A stretch of 64,000 nucleotides of DNA from Bacteroidia bacterium (GCA_030425425.1 JAUIAO010000022.1:1-64000); one strand, 5' to 3'; counted from the first letter of the stretch, positions 9,424 to 19,410 are shown. Notes: a model not told the origin generated them from the sequence alone. Program-made: numbers and translations.

Positions 9424-10965
9424 ATGGAGGGTAAGACATCAGCATTAAAATCATCAGGTAAATCCAGAAGAATGGGGGTTTCAGAGCTCTCACGTGAGTT
9501 GGGGAAGCTGCCACCACAGGCCGTAGAAATTGAAGAAGCTGTACTGGGAGCACTGATGTTGGAGCGTGATGCCTTGACCAACGTTATCGAAATCCTCAAG
9601 CCGGACAGTTTTTATAAAGATGCCAACAGACTGATTTTTGAAGCAATCGTGCAGCTTTTTAATAATAGTGAGCCAGTTGATATTAAAACGGTCGTACATC
9701 AGGTAAGAAAAGGTGGTAACCTGGATTTGGTAGGTGGAGCTTACTATATCACGGAGCTTACTACCAAGGTAAACTCTGCGGCGAATATTGAATATCATGC
9801 AAGGATTATTGCAGAGCAATCGATCAAGCGTGAATTGATCCACATTGCATCTCAGATTCAGCATGATTCTTATGAGGATACCACGGACGTTTTTGATTTG
9901 TTGGATAAGGCTCAGCAGTCGCTTTTCGATGTTTCTGAATCTCACATTCGTAAGAATTTTGATAAAATGAATTCCTTGATGCATCAGGCCATTCAGGAAA
10001 TAGAAGAGCGAAAAAATCAAACTGATGGACTTACAGGTATTGCCAGTGGATTTACTTCTCTTGACAGAATTACTTCGGGATGGCAAAGATCCGATTTAGT
10101 TATTATCGCGGCGAGACCTGGTATGGGTAAAACAGCTTTTGTTGTTTCTGCTCTCAGAAATGCCGCAGTTCAGTTCAAAACGCCAGTGGCCATCTTCTCA
10201 CTGGAGATGTCTTCTGTTCAGCTGGTTCACAGGATGGTATCGGCCGAGGCAGAGCTGGAAAGTGATAAATTGAGAAAAGGAAATCTGGAAGCCTATGAGT
10301 GGCAGCAGTTGATCAGTAAGACAGGGAAATTATCCGAAGCACCCATTTTCATAGATGACACTCCGGCACTAAGTATCCTGGAGTTACGAGCTAAATGTCG
10401 AAGACTGGTACAGCAGCATGGAGTATCCCTGGTGGTGATTGACTACTTGCAGCTGATGTCGGGCGATTCTTCTAAAAACTCTGGAGGAAACCGCGAACAG
10501 GAAATCGCCTCTATTTCTCGAGCGTTGAAAGGAATCGCTAAAGAATTGAATATTCCAGTTATTGCTCTGTCTCAGCTTAGTCGTGCAGTGGAGACCAGAG
10601 GAGGAGATAAGCGACCACAGCTTTCCGATTTGAGGGAATCTGGTTCAATTGAGCAGGATGCCGATATGGTAATGTTCCTTTACAGACCAGAGTACTATGG
10701 CATGACTCAAGATGAAAATGGTATGCCATTACAAGGAATTGGAGAGGTTATCATTGCTAAGAACAGGCACGGAAAGCTTGAAAATGTTCAACTCAAGTTC
10801 ATCGGCAAGTTCACCAAATTTGAAGATTTGGATGCTTCTATGAGTACAGGTGATGATAAATACATGACCTCATTTCCTAGTAGTGGGCCGTCTAATTCTG
10901 ATTTTACCATCACTATTCCTAGCAAAGCCAATAAAAAGGATGACGGTGGAGAAATGCCATTTTAA
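9424..10965 (+). CDS. dnaB: Replicative DNA helicase DnaB
   Basis: A 513-residue hexameric 5'-3' helicase of the replisome. The N-terminal DnaB domain (about 28-130) binds primase, and the RecA-like motor (about 200-470) carries Walker A ARPGMGKT at 230-237, Walker B in VVIDYLQLM, and the SQLSRAVE and SGSIEQDADMVMF motifs. A Lys/Ser-rich N-terminal extension of about 25 residues and a low-complexity C-terminal tail of about 40 residues flank the core. The ATG at 9424 gives the usual Bacteroidota length. It is transcribed away from the exonuclease pair. Confidence 0.96.
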   Translation: MEGKTSALKSSGKSRRMGVSELSRELGKLPPQAVEIEEAVLGALMLERDALTNVIEILKPDSFYKDANRLIFEAIVQLFNNSEPVDIKTVVHQVRKGGNLDLVGGAYYITELTTKVNSAANIEYHARIIAEQSIKRELIHIASQIQHDSYEDTTDVFDLLDKAQQSLFDVSESHIRKNFDKMNSLMHQAIQEIEERKNQTDGLTGIASGFTSLDRITSGWQRSDLVIIAARPGMGKTAFVVSALRNAAVQFKTPVAIFSLEMSSVQLVHRMVSAEAELESDKLRKGNLEAYEWQQLISKTGKLSEAPIFIDDTPALSILELRAKCRRLVQQHGVSLVVIDYLQLMSGDSSKNSGGNREQEIASISRALKGIAKELNIPVIALSQLSRAVETRGGDKRPQLSDLRESGSIEQDADMVMFLYRPEYYGMTQDENGMPLQGIGEVIIAKNRHGKLENVQLKFIGKFTKFEDLDASMSTGDDKYMTSFPSSGPSNSDFTITIPSKANKKDDGGEMPF

Positions 10966-11061
10966 CTCAGGGTCATATTGAGCTAATTTTTAGTTGAGGG
11001 ATAACATTTTTCATATGATACCTTGTTGTATGGATGAAGTTATAATGAAAACCAGCTGGTA

Positions 11062-12063
11062 ATGATGAAAAGCTTAATTGTAAGTTCTACAGATCAAGGG
11101 ACCTGGGATATTCATATCATTAAAAAAGAAATCCCTAAACCTTCAAAAAACGAGTGTCTTGTCCGAGTGAAAGCTGCAGCATTAAACAGGAGGGATTATT
11201 GGATTTCTGTGGGCAAATACCCTGGTATTAAATCCGGTGTAACATTGGGCTCGGATGCATGTGGTGTGGTAGTAGAAGGAGATGATAAATGGGTCGGTAA
11301 AGAAGTTTGGATCAATCCAAACCAAAACTGGGGAGAAAACCCTGAGTTTCAATCAGGCCAATATACCATATTGGGAACTCCTAAGGATGGAACTTTGGCT
11401 GAATACTTAAGCGTACCAACTGATCGATTGAAAGAAAAGCCGGCTCATTTGACTTCTGTGGAAGCCGCTGCTTTTCCTTTGGCAGCTTTGACAGCATATC
11501 GGGCAGTATTCACTAAAGGTCAGGTAAAATCAGGAGACAAAGTTTTAGTGACAGGAATCGGTGGGGGTGTAGCACAATTTGCCATGGCTTTTGCCAAGAA
11601 TCTTGGAGCACGAGTTTCCGTGTCCTCTAGTTCGGATTGGAAATTAGAAAAAGCTAAAAATTCAGGAGCCGATTTTGGATTCAATTACAAGCACGAAAAC
11701 TGGTTGGTCAAGGCCTCAGCCGAAGCGGGCAAATTTGATGTTATCATAGACAGTGCCGGAGGAAATGCTTTGAATAGTTACCTGAAAATTATCAAATCTG
11801 GAGGTAAAATAGTCATGTATGGCAGCACCACTGGCAAACCAGAACATCTTGATGCTTTTCGTTTATTTTGGTCTCAAGCATCCATCTTAGGCTCTACAAT
11901 GGGAAATGATGATGAGTTTCAGCGAATGACTGAATTTGTTGCTCGTCAGCAGATCAAACCTACTTTAGATAAAGTATATAAGCCTGATCAGATGGTTGAA
12001 GCTGTCAAGTCTATGAAGAGTTCCGATAATTACGGAAAGAAAGTCATTCAGTTCTTAGATTGA
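11062..12063 (+). CDS. Medium-chain dehydrogenase/reductase (quinone oxidoreductase-like)
   Basis: A 333-residue NAD(P)H-dependent oxidoreductase. The GroES-like half (about 25-120) keeps the GSDACGVV turn but lacks the full zinc-binding set, pointing to the zinc-independent quinone oxidoreductase branch. The Rossmann half starts near 160 with VLVTGIGGGVAQFA, the dinucleotide-binding loop. Substrate cannot be read from sequence. Its 3' end overlaps by 16 bases the 3' end of the convergent hybrid kinase gene. Confidence 0.85.
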   Translation: MMKSLIVSSTDQGTWDIHIIKKEIPKPSKNECLVRVKAAALNRRDYWISVGKYPGIKSGVTLGSDACGVVVEGDDKWVGKEVWINPNQNWGENPEFQSGQYTILGTPKDGTLAEYLSVPTDRLKEKPAHLTSVEAAAFPLAALTAYRAVFTKGQVKSGDKVLVTGIGGGVAQFAMAFAKNLGARVSVSSSSDWKLEKAKNSGADFGFNYKHENWLVKASAEAGKFDVIIDSAGGNALNSYLKIIKSGGKIVMYGSTTGKPEHLDAFRLFWSQASILGSTMGNDDEFQRMTEFVARQQIKPTLDKVYKPDQMVEAVKSMKSSDNYGKKVIQFLD

Positions 12064-13865
12064 TCGGTTTTTTCATTGTTGAAGTATTTGCTAAAGCATT
12101 TCATCAAATCCTGCGGTTTGAAAGGTTTTGGTAGGTGATCATTCATCCCCACGTCATAGCAGCTCTGGATTTCTGCTGGTAAGGTAGAGGCGCTCAACGC
12201 TATGATTGGAATATTGCAGATCGGCGGTTCAGTGGCATTTCGGATGAATCGAGTGGCGTCAAGACCGCTCATGATCGGCATCCGCACATCCATTAATATT
12301 ATATCATATTCATTTTCAAATATTTTATCAATGACCTCCTGACCATTCACAGCCACATCAGTTTTGAAGCCTAACTTCTCCAAAGTGATGGTTGCTACCA
12401 TTCTATTTACCTCATTATCCTCAGCAATCAGGACCTTGATTTCACCCGTTTCGAAATTGTAGGGGATTGGTTGATCTGGTTTTTTCTGACTTTTCAGCTT
12501 TTTTGCGGGCTTCAATTGGATTTCAAAACTGAAACTTGTGCCTTTTCCCACCTTGCTCTCTACTTTGATGTTACCTCCGTAGAGTTCGACCAGTTCTTTG
12601 CTGATGGCGAGCCCAAGGCCAGATCCTCCAAATTCCCGTGTAGTTTCAATGCTGGCTTGCTCAAAGGATTCGAATATTTTATCCAATTTATCATCAGGGA
12701 TGCCAATACCCGTGTCATTGATTTCGAATTGTAATCTAGGGCCATCATCGGTATGTTTAGAATTTACTATAAGGTCTACACCTCCTTCATTGGTGAATTT
12801 CAGCGCATTTCCCAGGATATTCAGGAGGATCTGATTCAGTCTTATAGGATCACCACAAACGCGTAAAGGTACCTGCTCACGAAAAATGGACCGGAGGGTA
12901 ATTCCTTTCTCTTCAGCCACTCCTTTAAATGTGTTTACCGCTCCATCTACCACTTCATTAACGTCAAAATCAATATGTTCTAAGGTTAGTTTTTCGGAAT
13001 TGATTTTTGAGATATCCAATACCTGATTGATCAGCGTCATCAATATTTCTGAGGAGAATTGAATATTCTTTAAGTATTTGGCTTGCTGCTCATCCAGGTT
13101 AGTGGTAGACATAATATTCACCAATCCAATGATTCCATTCAATGGAGTACGAATTTCATGACTCATATTGGACAGAAACTGGTCTTTAGCTTTAACTCCT
13201 GCCAAAGCTTCTTTTTTAGCCTCTTTGAGCTTCATTTCGTTGAGTTTACGCTCCTTTACATCATTCAGGAGAAGCTCGTTTCTTTTATTTAGCTCTTCTG
13301 AAAACTGTTTATTTTTCAATTCTGTATCCAGCATTTTTTGGATAATGATCCCCATCAGAATGCTAAAAGGTATAAATCCGATCAAACCAAAGACAAGAGG
13401 GTGAGACTGGTTGTATTGCCAATAGAGCTCCCCGGAGATATATCCAAAATCATGTTTTATAACGGATGTAGTTCCAATTACATATAGAAAAACACCCCAT
13501 GAAGAAAATAATAAGGTAATCACCTGACCTTTTTGGGGGTTCTTCTTTTGCAAAGTTTTGTTGTAATGTCTGATGACATAGTGAAGTAAAACGAATGAAA
13601 TAGAAGCGATCCCGAGCATCCAAAGCTGCGGGACATTGAAGAAAGTTCTGTAAAGATTGGCGATGGAAAAAGAGCCATACTCTTGCCAGCTGTAATTGAT
13701 GCCACATCCGATGAGTAAAACAATGGATATGCACAACGCCGGGTATATGATTTTTGATGTGAAGTTTTTCACGGCTGAGTTTTGATTATTGGTATGGTAA
13801 AGTTGGTTAGGTAAAACCCAATAGTCAACAGAGAAAATCTGAAGTATGAAAATGGGTGTAATCAC
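12048..13865 (-). CDS. Hybrid sensor histidine kinase/response regulator
   Basis: A 605-residue membrane sensor. Several hydrophobic helices occupy about residues 38-175, then a coiled coil (about 185-225), a HisKA domain with SNMSHEIRTPLNG, an HATPase with NALKF, DTGIGIP and GGSGLGLAIS motifs, and a C-terminal receiver (about 475-600) with IAEDNEVNR and the phospho-acceptor in ILMDVRMP. It would autophosphorylate and pass phosphate to its own receiver, probably onward to an Hpt protein not in this window. The start is GTG; no ATG precedes the first membrane helix. No sensor domain beyond the membrane block is recognised. Confidence 0.88.
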   Translation of the reverse strand: MITPIFILQIFSVDYWVLPNQLYHTNNQNSAVKNFTSKIIYPALCISIVLLIGCGINYSWQEYGSFSIANLYRTFFNVPQLWMLGIASISFVLLHYVIRHYNKTLQKKNPQKGQVITLLFSSWGVFLYVIGTTSVIKHDFGYISGELYWQYNQSHPLVFGLIGFIPFSILMGIIIQKMLDTELKNKQFSEELNKRNELLLNDVKERKLNEMKLKEAKKEALAGVKAKDQFLSNMSHEIRTPLNGIIGLVNIMSTTNLDEQQAKYLKNIQFSSEILMTLINQVLDISKINSEKLTLEHIDFDVNEVVDGAVNTFKGVAEEKGITLRSIFREQVPLRVCGDPIRLNQILLNILGNALKFTNEGGVDLIVNSKHTDDGPRLQFEINDTGIGIPDDKLDKIFESFEQASIETTREFGGSGLGLAISKELVELYGGNIKVESKVGKGTSFSFEIQLKPAKKLKSQKKPDQPIPYNFETGEIKVLIAEDNEVNRMVATITLEKLGFKTDVAVNGQEVIDKIFENEYDIILMDVRMPIMSGLDATRFIRNATEPPICNIPIIALSASTLPAEIQSCYDVGMNDHLPKPFKPQDLMKCFSKYFNNEKTDQSKN

Positions 13866-14119
13866 TGAAGCAACTCAGTAAAATACTTATGAGATTCACA
13901 TAAGTCAGCGATCATCAGTTGATTCAGTATAGAGTTTGATCACAATCATTACCCGGCTTGAGGTTCATCATAGGATTATTCTAATAATTTTTTGAAATTA
14001 ATGGTAACACAATGAATAAGAACCCATGATCTGAACGTAAAAAACCAATTTCTAAAAACAGGATTAGAATTAGGTATACATGCCCATTTCATGAGTTTTA
14101 ACCCACAAATACTAGAAAG

Positions 14120-14926
14120 ATGAAAACGCTACACACCCATGATCGACACGCTCCGGTGGATAGGAATTTGCCGGAAGCGCTTAGAGCTAATGAAGTATTG
14201 CATACCAAACCGTTGAGTTCATCTACTTATCAAGGGCTGATGGATGTAAAAAAAGAGCGCCAGCAGTCATATGAGGAAAAAAGGCCATTATTCATGATGA
14301 TAGGTCTGACTATCAGTTTGTTTCTGGTAGTACTTGGTATCAACTGGAAATTCTATGATAAGACCGAATTGGTAGATTTAGGACAGGTAGAAAATGATTT
14401 TGAGGAAGTGTTGGAAGTTCCTCCTAGCTTACAGCCACCACCTCCACCTCCCAAGAAATTGGAGGTTTTTACTCTCAAGGAAGTTGATGATAACAAAGTA
14501 ATAGAAGAATTGCAGATTCAGATTGATGTGGAAACAACAGAAGATATGGAGGTGGAGCAGGTCATCTACGAACCCGTATTTGAAGAAGTGGAAGAGGAAG
14601 TTGAGGAAATCTTTACAATAGTAGAAGAGCAACCTAGTTTTCCAGGAGGAATCAGTAAGTTTTATGAATATGTGGCTAATTCTATTGAGTATCCTTCGAG
14701 TGCAAGAAGGTTGAATATCACCGGTCGGGTTTTTGTGAAATTCGTTATTGAAAAAGACGGAACAGTTACTGATGTACAGGTAATCAAAGGTATAGGAGCT
14801 GGCTGTGATGAAGAAGCCAGACGAGTCATAGAAGCCACGCCAAATTGGAATCCTGGCAAGCAGAGAGGAAGAAATGTGAGAGTGTACATGACTGTACCAA
14901 TTATGTTTAAGTTGCAGGAGAATTAA
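14120..14926 (+). CDS. Energy transducer TonB
   Basis: A 268-residue TonB-type protein that couples the inner-membrane proton gradient to outer-membrane transporters such as SusC. A cytosolic N-terminal segment precedes the single membrane helix at about 56-75. A proline run at 101-111 and an acidic Glu/Val-rich linker span the periplasm, and the TonB C-terminal domain occupies about 178-268 (YPSSARRLNITGRVFVKF then GCDEEARRVIE). The cytosolic extension before the helix is longer than in Escherichia coli TonB but usual in Bacteroidota. The CoA-transferase gene begins 21 bp downstream, so both may share a transcript. Confidence 0.92.
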   Translation: MKTLHTHDRHAPVDRNLPEALRANEVLHTKPLSSSTYQGLMDVKKERQQSYEEKRPLFMMIGLTISLFLVVLGINWKFYDKTELVDLGQVENDFEEVLEVPPSLQPPPPPPKKLEVFTLKEVDDNKVIEELQIQIDVETTEDMEVEQVIYEPVFEEVEEEVEEIFTIVEEQPSFPGGISKFYEYVANSIEYPSSARRLNITGRVFVKFVIEKDGTVTDVQVIKGIGAGCDEEARRVIEATPNWNPGKQRGRNVRVYMTVPIMFKLQEN

Positions 14927-14947
14927 CCAAACAACTTTTTAACCAAT

Positions 14948-16222
14948 ATGAAAATTGTGAATACAGCTAGTGAAGCTGTGCAAGCTATTAAATCCGGCGA
15001 CCATGTATTTATACATACAGCCGGAGCTACCCCCACGGCCTTGGTGGAAGCCATGACAGAACGGCACGATGAACTAAGGTCAGTAGAGATATTTCATTTG
15101 CATACCGAAGGTACTGCTCCATATGCTCAGGAAAAGTATCAAAGTAGTTTTCACCTCAACTCTTTCTTTTTGGGAGCCAATGTCCGTCAGGCCATTTCGG
15201 AGGGAGTAGCAGACTATATTCCTTGTTTTCTAAGTGAAATTCCGATCATGATCAGGTCAGGAATCGTACCTATCACTGTTGCGCTTATCCAGGTTTCGCC
15301 ACCCGATTTGCATGGCTATTGTTCTCTGGGAATATCTGTAGATGCTACCAAATCAGCCGTGGATATGGCTGAGGTCGTTATTGCTCAGATTAACCCGAGT
15401 ATGCCCCGAACACATGGTGATGGATTAATCCATGTGAGCAGGATCAATTACGCAGTAGAAATTGAAGCTCCCATTCCCGAAATTCCTCCACATCCACACA
15501 CAGAAGTCGAAGAGAAAATCGGAGCTTTTATCGCACATATGATACCAGACCGGGCAACTCTGCAAATGGGAATAGGAGCTATTCCTGATGCTGTGCTTGG
15601 TTTTCTGGGTAATCACAGAGATTTGGGTATTCATACAGAAATGTTTTCTGATGGCGTGATTCCGCTGGTAGAAAAAGATGTGATTACCAATAAATTTAAG
15701 ACCAAGCACAAGGATGTAATGGTTTCAGGTTTTCTCCTCGGGTCTAAGAAATTATATGATTTCGTTCACGATAATCCTATTGTGAGAATGCTGGATATCC
15801 AATATGTGAATGATGCGGCTGTGATACGTAGAATGCCCAATATGATCAGCATCAATAGTGCTATTGAAGTAGATATTACCGGTCAGGTGGTTTCTGATAG
15901 TATTGGTACCCGTATCTATTCAGGAGTAGGAGGGCAGATGGATTTTATCAGAGGAGCTTCATTGTCGCCAGGAGGAAAGCCAATCATCGCTTTGCCATCT
16001 ACCACTAGCAGAGGAGATAGTAAAATCACATCATTTCTGAGGCCAGGAGGGGGTGTGGTCACCACCAGAGCTCACGTGCACTATGTAGTTACTGAGTATG
16101 GCGTTGCAGAATTATATGGAAAAAATTTAAGACAAAGAGCAAAAGCCTTGATCAATATTGCCCATCCTGATCACAGGGAAGAGCTGGAGCGACAGGCTTT
16201 TGAGCGTTTTAAGCAGTTCTAG
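14948..16222 (+). CDS. Acetyl-CoA hydrolase/transferase family CoA-transferase
   Basis: A 424-residue family I-type CoA-transferase resembling 4-hydroxybutyrate/acetate CoA-transferases. The C-terminal half contains the catalytic-Glu and CoA-site region VTEYGVAELYGKNLRQRA, and a Gly-rich stretch FSDGVIPLVE precedes it. It probably moves CoA between acyl groups in acetate or short-chain acid metabolism in the cytosol. The acyl pair cannot be fixed from sequence. It lies 21 bp after tonB; no functional link is evident. Confidence 0.85.
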   Translation: MKIVNTASEAVQAIKSGDHVFIHTAGATPTALVEAMTERHDELRSVEIFHLHTEGTAPYAQEKYQSSFHLNSFFLGANVRQAISEGVADYIPCFLSEIPIMIRSGIVPITVALIQVSPPDLHGYCSLGISVDATKSAVDMAEVVIAQINPSMPRTHGDGLIHVSRINYAVEIEAPIPEIPPHPHTEVEEKIGAFIAHMIPDRATLQMGIGAIPDAVLGFLGNHRDLGIHTEMFSDGVIPLVEKDVITNKFKTKHKDVMVSGFLLGSKKLYDFVHDNPIVRMLDIQYVNDAAVIRRMPNMISINSAIEVDITGQVVSDSIGTRIYSGVGGQMDFIRGASLSPGGKPIIALPSTTSRGDSKITSFLRPGGGVVTTRAHVHYVVTEYGVAELYGKNLRQRAKALINIAHPDHREELERQAFERFKQF

Positions 16223-16292
16223 TTTTTGTGTTGTTGGCATTATGCCAAAAGTGTGAGGTCATTTCCTGAAACTGGAGATGGCCTCCATTTTT

Positions 16293-16685
16293 TCATACTA
16301 ACCAAATACTCTTTGTCGCCAGTATTTCATCATTCAATAAGATTGATAGCTTCCATTCCCCTCTTTTGTCCTCTACTGGAGCCCAGATGGTGTCTCCCAG
16401 AAAAAAATGAAATGGATTGTGCTTCACACGAAAAGTGCCAGTAAACGGAGCTGCAAGATCACCATTCTCATCAAGAAAAGGAGGGTGGTCTATAATGAAG
16501 TCCAGATATCTACCTCTTGCTTTGCGGATTTCTACTATCATTCCAAACTCCACACCTATTTCTGCTGTCACCTGATTGGTCAACTCAATGAACTGAGGTA
16601 ACGCACTACTTTCTCTATCCCATGTGCTATAAAGACCAAAGTTGATAATGTCAATTTCTATCGGACGGTTGTTCTTCTTTTTCAT
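16293..16685 (-). CDS. DUF3859-family protein
   Basis: A 130-residue soluble protein of the DUF3859 type, judged by the GLYSTWDRES opening, the EIGVEFG strand and the DHPPFLDENG and FFLGDTIW segments typical of that family. Predicted as a compact beta-rich domain without signal peptide. Function is unknown. It converges with the CoA-transferase gene; the 70-bp gap holds a short TTGGCAT/ATGCCAA dyad but no clear terminator. Confidence 0.7.
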   Translation of the reverse strand: MKKKNNRPIEIDIINFGLYSTWDRESSALPQFIELTNQVTAEIGVEFGMIVEIRKARGRYLDFIIDHPPFLDENGDLAAPFTGTFRVKHNPFHFFLGDTIWAPVEDKRGEWKLSILLNDEILATKSIWLV

Positions 16686-16798
16686 TCATCGCAAAGTTAT
16701 TGTTTCCGCCGATTGGGCAAGAATTCACGTGAGATTTAGTGCATTAAAGAACTGACGAACGCCCTGATTTGATATGACCTACCTCAGTGTTTAAGAAC

Positions 16799-16814
16799 AT
16801 GTAGAAATCTACAT
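16799..16814. promoter_or_regulatory. CRP-family-like dyad upstream of the EF-G paralogue
   Basis: ATGTAGAAATCTACAT is a perfect 7-2-7 dyad; read as TGTAG-N4-CTACA it has the 5-4-5 geometry of CRP/FNR operators. It lies 45 bp upstream of the EF-G2-like start codon. In Bacteroides the fusA2 gene is activated by the CRP-like regulator Cur/BT4338, so a similar regulator may act here. That link is inference. Confidence 0.45.
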
Positions 16815-16858
16815 TTATTCCTCTAAACATATTTTAAACCTTCTTAATCCTTTCGCAA

Positions 16859-18982
16859 ATGAAAGTATTTGATGAAAAACACATAAAAAACATTGTCCTG
16901 CTTGGTAGCACCAAGTCAGGCAAAACCACGTTGGCAGAGGCCATGCTTTTCGAGGCAGGCCTCATTGGAAGACAAGGAACGGTAGAAGATAAAAATACCG
17001 TGTCTGACTATCATGAGATAGAGCATGAGCGTGGAAGTTCTGTTTACGCTACCACCATGCATACCGAGTGGCGAAACTATAAAATCAATATCATGGATAC
17101 TCCGGGACTGGATGATTTTATAGGTGAGGTCATTTCGTCTGTAAGAGTAGCAGATACTTGCGTATACGTGATCAATGCACAGCACGGAGCAGAAGTGGGT
17201 ACAGATTTGATTTGGAATTATGTAGACAAATTTCAGAAGCCTACCATTTTCGCAATGAACCAGCTGGATCATGCTCAGTCCAATTTTGATGCCTCTGTAG
17301 AGTCACTGAAGAATGATTTTGGAGATGCAGTAATAGTGATGCAATACCCTCTAAATGAAAAGGAAGGATTCAATGGAATCATTGACCTGTTGAAAATGAC
17401 TTATTACCGGTTCGGACCAGATGGTGGTAAGCCAGAAAAATTGCCAATCCCTGAGAGTGAAATGGAAAAAGCAAAAGCGCTTCACAATGAGCTCGTAGAG
17501 AAGGCTGCGGAGAATGATGAAAACTTAATGGAGCTCTATTTTGAGAAGGGTACATTAGATGAAGATCATATGAGAGAAGGGCTGAAAATCGGAATGAGAG
17601 ATCATACGGTGTTTCCAGTATTTTGCCTTTCAGCAAGAAATAATATGGGTAGTGGAAGAATGATGGGCTTTATCGATAATGTAGCTCCTTCTTCAATAGA
17701 TATTACACCTGAAATAGCACTGGATGATCAGGAGATTCCTCATGATCCTAATGGCGATGAGGTGCTTTTCGTATACAAGACACTAATAGAGCCAAACCTT
17801 GGTAAGATGTCCTTTTTCAAGGTGATCTCTGGTGAGGTAAAGACCGGAGATGAATTAATCAATCATCAAACAGGCCAGACAGAAAGAATTAGTCAGCTGT
17901 TTATCATAGACGGACATAAAAGAATCCCTGTAGATAAACTAGTAGTTGGAGATATTGGCGCTACCCTGAAGCTAAAGGATACGGAGACAAACCATACTTT
18001 GAGAACATCAAAAAAAGAAATCGCTGTGCAGCCAATGCAATATCCTGAAGCACGGATGAGAATGGCTGTAGTGGCCCAAACAAAAGCTGATGATGATAAG
18101 CTGGGAGAAGTGATCCACAAGATCAGCCAGGAAGACCCTACTGTGGTATTCAGTCACTCAAGTGAATTGAAACAATTGATAATCGAAACACAGGGAGAAT
18201 TGCACCTGTCTGTGATTCAGTGGAAACTGGAAAATATATACAATATCAATGTAGACTTTATCTCACCAAAAATCCCATATCGAGAAACCATTCAGCGCTT
18301 GGTTGAGACCAGTTACAGACACAAAAAACAGTCTGGTGGTGCGGGGCAATTTGGTGAAGTATATATGAAGGTGGAGCCTTATTATGAAGGCATGCCTGAG
18401 CCAGAAGGAGTGAGTATTAGAGGTAAGGAAATTATAGAACTGGAGTGGGGTGGTAAGCTCGTATTTTACAATTGTATCGTTGGTGGTGTGATTGATGCCA
18501 GATTCCTGCCATCCATTCAAAAAGGTATCATGGAGAAAATGGAAGAGGGCCCACTTACGGGATCATATGTCAGAGACGTAAGAGTGATCGTTTATGATGG
18601 CAAAATGCACCCTGTTGATTCTAATGATATGGCTTTTAAGATAGCAGGGATGATGGCGTTTCGTCAGGCATTTAAGGAAGCTGATCCTAAGATTCTGGAG
18701 CCACTGAATCATCTGGAAGTAACAGTGCCAGAAGATCTGCTAGGTGATGTGATGACAGATTTACAAACCAGGCGATCCATCGTCACAGGCGTAGAAGTAA
18801 AAGGCAATAACCATGTCATCAAAGCCAAGACTCCTCTTGCTGAGCTGGATAGATATACAAATGCTCTGCGTTCGTTGACAAAGGGAATGGCCAGTTTCCA
18901 TACTACTTTTGCGGAGTACGCTCCGGTGCCTTATGAAATTCAAAAGTCATTGATTGAGGAATATCAGGCACAGGAAAACTAA
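16859..18982 (+). CDS. EF-G2-like translation factor with altered GTPase site
   Basis: A 707-residue protein with the five-domain EF-G layout: G domain (about 1-280), domain II (about 295-380), and domains III-V to the end, including the RETI motif and the QSGGAGQFGEV loop region of domain IV. The P loop GSTKSGKT (16-23) is intact. Switch I has ERGSS instead of ERGIT, G3 is DTPGL (80-84) so the catalytic His of DTPGH is Leu84, and G4 is NQLD (134-137) instead of NKxD. Bacteroides EF-G2 (BT2167) was reported to translocate without GTP hydrolysis; this protein looks like the same lineage. Its stop overlaps the convergent DUF3995 gene by four bases. Confidence 0.87.
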   Translation: MKVFDEKHIKNIVLLGSTKSGKTTLAEAMLFEAGLIGRQGTVEDKNTVSDYHEIEHERGSSVYATTMHTEWRNYKINIMDTPGLDDFIGEVISSVRVADTCVYVINAQHGAEVGTDLIWNYVDKFQKPTIFAMNQLDHAQSNFDASVESLKNDFGDAVIVMQYPLNEKEGFNGIIDLLKMTYYRFGPDGGKPEKLPIPESEMEKAKALHNELVEKAAENDENLMELYFEKGTLDEDHMREGLKIGMRDHTVFPVFCLSARNNMGSGRMMGFIDNVAPSSIDITPEIALDDQEIPHDPNGDEVLFVYKTLIEPNLGKMSFFKVISGEVKTGDELINHQTGQTERISQLFIIDGHKRIPVDKLVVGDIGATLKLKDTETNHTLRTSKKEIAVQPMQYPEARMRMAVVAQTKADDDKLGEVIHKISQEDPTVVFSHSSELKQLIIETQGELHLSVIQWKLENIYNINVDFISPKIPYRETIQRLVETSYRHKKQSGGAGQFGEVYMKVEPYYEGMPEPEGVSIRGKEIIELEWGGKLVFYNCIVGGVIDARFLPSIQKGIMEKMEEGPLTGSYVRDVRVIVYDGKMHPVDSNDMAFKIAGMMAFRQAFKEADPKILEPLNHLEVTVPEDLLGDVMTDLQTRRSIVTGVEVKGNNHVIKAKTPLAELDRYTNALRSLTKGMASFHTTFAEYAPVPYEIQKSLIEEYQAQEN

Positions 18983-19410
18983 TCTAATAGCCACTCAATC
19001 GTGGCAGTCAGTATTGAAATTATCAAGCAAAGAGGCACAAAGTATTTTGTGTCTCTTTTTGCAAAATCAGTATCCTTCACCTTTTTGAATATTCCTACAT
19101 AATTGAAATCTCCAATTACTCTCAGTAGGAAAATAACGGCGATAGCAACTCCTCCAAAATCCATAATCCATTTCGGAAAATCCAAGATTGGCAGAAGACC
19201 AGTTTTAATCCAGTAATAAAGGCTGAAACTCAGAAGGAACAAGCCAACGATAAGGCTTTCTGCTTTTCTGGGTCTAAATAAGAATCCACCGTCAGGTTTT
19301 TGTGGAAGTGACTGTTCAAATCCCCATTTTCCTCCCACAGACCAATAGATGTGCAATATGGAAAGTAAGCTGAAAACAGCGATTAGAAGCAATCCTGATA
19401 TGATTATCAT
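18979..19410 (-). CDS. DUF3995-family membrane protein
   Basis: A 143-residue inner-membrane protein with four predicted helices (about 2-22, 50-67, 78-97, 120-140). The first loop carries HIYWSVGGKWGFEQSLP, close to the DUF3995 family pattern. Function unknown. It converges on the EF-G2-like gene with a four-base overlap of stops. Confidence 0.7.
   Translation of the reverse strand: MIIISGLLLIAVFSLLSILHIYWSVGGKWGFEQSLPQKPDGGFLFRPRKAESLIVGLFLLSFSLYYWIKTGLLPILDFPKWIMDFGGVAIAVIFLLRVIGDFNYVGIFKKVKDTDFAKRDTKYFVPLCLIISILTATIEWLLD

Noticed and set aside
16234-16248. TTGGCATTATGCCAA dyad between convergent genes
   Set aside because: Stem too short with no T tract on either side for a terminator, and no promoter nearby for an operator.
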